From: RUG12519 sp045649685
GTDB lineage: Bacteria > Bacillota > Clostridia > Oscillospirales > Ruminococcaceae
DNA: 64,000 nucleotides
NCBI GenBank assembly: GCA_045649685.1
Contig: JAZRQJ010000007.1
Location: 1-64,000, forward strand
Direction: 5' to 3'
Each line of letters begins with the position of its first letter. Position 1 is the first letter of the stretch. The translations under genes and the position numbers were made by a program. Below are positions 61,926 to 64,000 of this stretch, one piece after another. The notes below the pieces were generated by a model. It saw only the letters and a program-made list of their open reading frames with translations. It did no database searches and had not been told where the DNA came from.

Positions 61926-62324
61926 ATGTATGATTCAAAACCTTATTATTATGGAACTGGTAGAAGAAAAAGTTCTGTGGCTAGGGTTAGACTTTACGAA
62001 GGCTCTGGTAAGATTACTATAAATGGTAGAGATATTGATGAGTATTTTGGTTTGGAAACTTTGAAACTAATTGTTCGTCAACCACTTGGTTTGACTGAAA
62101 CAACTGAAAAGTTTGATATAGTTTGTAATGTTGGTGGCGGTGGAGTTACTGGCCAGGCTGGTGCAATACGTCACGGTGTTTCTAGAGCATTATTACTTTT
62201 CAATCCTGATTTTCGTTCTGCATTGAAGAAAGCTGGATTCTTAACACGTGATCCTAGAATGAAAGAACGTAAGAAGTATGGTCTTAAAGCTGCTCGTAGA
62301 GCACCTCAATTTTCAAAACGTTAG
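61926..62324 (+). CDS. rpsI: 30S ribosomal protein S9
   Basis: 132 aa. YYYGTGRRKSSVARVRLYEG at the N-terminus, GGGVTGQAGAIRHGVSRALL in the middle and the basic tail APQFSKR at the C-terminus, whose end reaches the ribosomal P site. GGAGGAGG-like sequence lies upstream. A terminator follows 43 bases after the stop. Confidence 0.97.
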   Translation: MYDSKPYYYGTGRRKSSVARVRLYEGSGKITINGRDIDEYFGLETLKLIVRQPLGLTETTEKFDIVCNVGGGGVTGQAGAIRHGVSRALLLFNPDFRSALKKAGFLTRDPRMKERKKYGLKAARRAPQFSKR

Positions 62325-62366
62325 TAAATTTAATATTTTTGAGTGTTTTTACAGATTGTGTGTTTC

Positions 62367-62392
62367 AAAAATCCCGAAATGTCGGGATTTTT
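62367..62392 (+). terminator. Terminator after rpsI
   Basis: AAAAATCCCGA (62367-62377) pairs perfectly with TCGGGATTTTT (62382-62392) around a 4-base loop, with a T-rich tail. Confidence 0.93.
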
Positions 62393-62563
62393 GTGTTTTA
62401 ATTTTTCATTGGTAGGCGATGAAATTTTCATAATTTGTTTATGTATTTCGGTTAGTAAAATATGCTAGGTGAATTTCAATAAAGAGATAATCAGTTTTGT
62501 AAAAGAATTAGATAATTGTGGTTATTATAAGGATACTGGATGGTAGAATTAAGGAGGAAAAAT

Positions 62564-63022
62564 ATGGCAAAAATAATTAAAATTGCTGGAGAAATAATTT
62601 CTATAGGAACTGATGATGGTAAGATTAGGGAAGTAAGAATTTCAGATTTAAATTTTAATCCATCCGTTGATGATGAAGTGGAAGTATTTGAAAATGATAA
62701 TTCTATAATTATTTCGAAAAAGAAGAGCACTAGTGAAGAAAAAGTTAACTCTGGTATCAATATTAATGTTAATAGTTTACCAAATACTGGACAATCAGTT
62801 TATGTTGCAAATAATACAAAGCCTGTTGATAAAGTTGTGTATTGCTTACTAGCATTCTTTTTGGGTGGAATAGGTATTCATAAATTTTATGCTGGAAAAA
62901 CAAGCTCGGGAATTTTATATCTTTTATTTTGTTGGACAGGTATTCCTGCATTGATAGCATTTATTGAGTTTATAGTTGCAATATGCAAACCGGCTGATGC
63001 AGACGGAAATATTTTGGTTTAG
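62564..63022 (+). CDS. TM2 domain-containing membrane protein
   Basis: 152 aa from the ATG at 62564, behind AAGGAGG. The N-terminal 55 residues alternate hydrophobic and charged residues and look like a small beta-rich domain (GEIISIGTDDGKIREVRISD). A Ser/Asn-rich linker leads to a TM2 domain (about 95-150): LAFFLGGIGIHKFYAGKTSS and LLFCWTGIPALIAFIEFI, two membrane helices joined by a short turn. The family is widespread and of unknown function. The gene is isolated between two terminators. Confidence 0.9.
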   Translation: MAKIIKIAGEIISIGTDDGKIREVRISDLNFNPSVDDEVEVFENDNSIIISKKKSTSEEKVNSGININVNSLPNTGQSVYVANNTKPVDKVVYCLLAFFLGGIGIHKFYAGKTSSGILYLLFCWTGIPALIAFIEFIVAICKPADADGNILV

Positions 63023-63031
63023 AGTGTAATT

Positions 63032-63079
63032 AAAAAAATATACAAGTATAAAGGATAGGTTATACTTGTATATTTTTTA
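63032..63079. terminator. Terminator after the TM2 gene
   Basis: A 19-bp stem, A-rich at the left (63032-63050, ending ACAAGTATA) and T-rich at the right (63061-63079), with a 10-base loop, starting 10 bases after the TM2 stop. Confidence 0.85.
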
Positions 63080-63102
63080 TTATTTTATATTAAGTGTATA
63101 TG

Positions 63103-63131
63103 TTGACAATACTAAATAAAAAATGTAATAT
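63103..63131 (+). promoter_or_regulatory. Promoter for hisZ
   Basis: A perfect TTGACA (63103-63108), a 17-base spacer and TAATAT (63126-63131). The -10 is weaker. It lies about 137 bases before hisZ, in a leader without a recognisable T-box. Confidence 0.6.
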
Positions 63132-63267
63132 ATATTAAGATGTTGTTGAAATTATATAGAATTTATCAATTTTATATTAAATTGTTGTATTTTATAATGT
63201 TTTGGTTAAGTGGATTTAATTTTAAATTATATTTTAATGCTATCAAGTGAAGAGAGGAGGTTTATAT

Positions 63268-64000
63268 ATGAGTATAAATAATTATGATTTGAATGGTGAA
63301 GAGAATGTTTTTTTTCAATTGGGGAAACTATATGAAAAATATGGTTATGTTAAATTAAAAATGAACAAGTTTGAAAAATACGATTTTTATGTTAATAATA
63401 AGTACTTTTTGAATTCTAGCGGTATGATAACATTTACTGATATAAATGGTGATTTGTTAGCACTAAAACCGGATAATACATTTTCAATTGCAAAAAGTTT
63501 AAGAGTTGGATCAGATGAAGTAAAAAAAATATATTACCATGATGATGTTTACAGAGTATGCAGAAAAACAAAGTTATATCATAAGATTATGCAGTATGGT
63601 GTGGAATGTATTGGTGGAATAGGTCTTTATAATTTGTGTGAAGTTGTTGGATTGGCAGCAGATTCTTTGAAAAATATTTCCAGGAATAGTGTTTTAAATA
63701 TTTCACATTTAGGAGTTATTTTATCTTTATTGGAAAATTTTGATGTTGAAGAAACACAGCAATTTGAGCTATTTAAATTTATTGAAGACAAAAATATAAA
63801 AGGAATTCAAACAGTTTGTAGTATTATGGAAATTCCTGATGAAATTGTTGCACAAATTTTAAGCTTGGTTTCTGCATATGGACCGGTAGAGGTTGTTGTG
63901 CCTAAGCTGAAACAAACTATAAAAGATTCTAATGCATTAAGATTTTTAGATGAACTTGAGTACATTGTTAAAGTAGTACAGAGGCAGGTAGATACTAAAA
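63268..64000 (+). CDS. hisZ: ATP phosphoribosyltransferase regulatory subunit (partial)
   Basis: At least 244 aa; the gene runs off the window edge. GAGAGGAGG precedes the ATG. It resembles the catalytic core of histidyl-tRNA synthetase: LALKPDNTFSIAKSLR, YYHDDVYRV and KIMQYGVECIGGIGLYN. The order of these motifs and the early divergence fit HisZ, the paralogue that activates the short form of HisG, better than a true HisRS, because the HisRS motif near residue 80 is weak. Confirmation needs the missing C-terminal part and neighbours; hisG would be expected to follow. Confidence 0.82.
   Translation, partial: MSINNYDLNGEENVFFQLGKLYEKYGYVKLKMNKFEKYDFYVNNKYFLNSSGMITFTDINGDLLALKPDNTFSIAKSLRVGSDEVKKIYYHDDVYRVCRKTKLYHKIMQYGVECIGGIGLYNLCEVVGLAADSLKNISRNSVLNISHLGVILSLLENFDVEETQQFELFKFIEDKNIKGIQTVCSIMEIPDEIVAQILSLVSAYGPVEVVVPKLKQTIKDSNALRFLDELEYIVKVVQRQVDTK

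Noticed and set aside
63080..63267. T-box or other riboswitch before hisZ
   Set aside because: No T-box motif and no hairpin of note in the leader.
1..64000. CRISPR arrays, insertion sequences, prophage, tRNA or rRNA genes
   Set aside because: No regularly spaced repeats, transposase or integrase frames, CCA-ended cloverleaf or rRNA-like stretch was recognised.

Overview
The window looks like the chromosome of a low-GC, spore-forming Clostridia bacterium, most likely in the Oscillospirales/Ruminococcaceae neighbourhood. The base composition is very AT-rich, GGAGG-type ribosome binding sites are nearly universal, and promoters follow the TTGACA-N17-TATAAT pattern. Sporulation and germination genes (spoIIP, gpr, spoVB, spoVAC/AD/AE) are scattered through it. 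Regulation is Firmicutes-style: a CIRCE operator before groESL and a PyrR attenuator before the pyr operon. The species cannot be named from sequence alone. I see no tRNA or rRNA gene, transposase, phage gene or CRISPR array.

Layout. 1-2.2 kb: a secreted protein that I read as a TNT-type NAD+ glycohydrolase toxin, plus two tiny divergent genes. 2.2-7.1 kb (- strand): recJ, relA and an MBL-fold hydrolase. 7.4-11.4 kb: asnB, then groES-groEL under CIRCE. 11.6-14.4 kb: a small unknown gene, alkD-like repair, a YtqA-type radical SAM enzyme and an ECF S-component. 14.6-24 kb: pyrimidine operon pyrR-pyrC-pyrF-carA-carB-pyrK-pyrD with its attenuator. 24-32.3 kb: ruvX, two small helical proteins, a phosphodiesterase, birA, the gpr-spoIIP-M23 peptidase group, rpsT, alr and a phosphoesterase. 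32.5-40.3 kb: a dacF-like carboxypeptidase, spoVB, a phasin-like protein with an ABC1/UbiB kinase, and rodA-rsmD-coaD. 40.5-45.8 kb: fhs, tsaE, tsaB, rpiB, upp and purA. 46-48 kb: spoVAC-AD-AE. 48-58.2 kb: fabD-aroE-aroK on one strand, and fabH-fabG-fabF-accB-fabZ-accC-accD-accA-acpP on the other. 58.3-64 kb: alaS, a HIT hydrolase, rplM-rpsI, a TM2 protein and the start of hisZ.

The genes describe an organism that makes its own pyrimidines (pyrB and pyrE must lie elsewhere), fatty acids, asparagine and aromatic precursors and probably histidine, and that can sporulate. The biotin ligase at 25.6 kb would serve the biotin carboxyl carrier protein at 53.7 kb.

The most striking item is the 222-1439 gene. 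Five residues important in the Mycobacterium tuberculosis TNT toxin recur at the expected spacing, but the domain is split by a helical insertion of about 117 residues and no immunity gene is visible beside it. Second is a perfect 16-bp terminator-like hairpin inside birA. Together with hairpins built into the coding 3' ends of two convergent gene pairs, it suggests very compact, partly coding transcription terminators.
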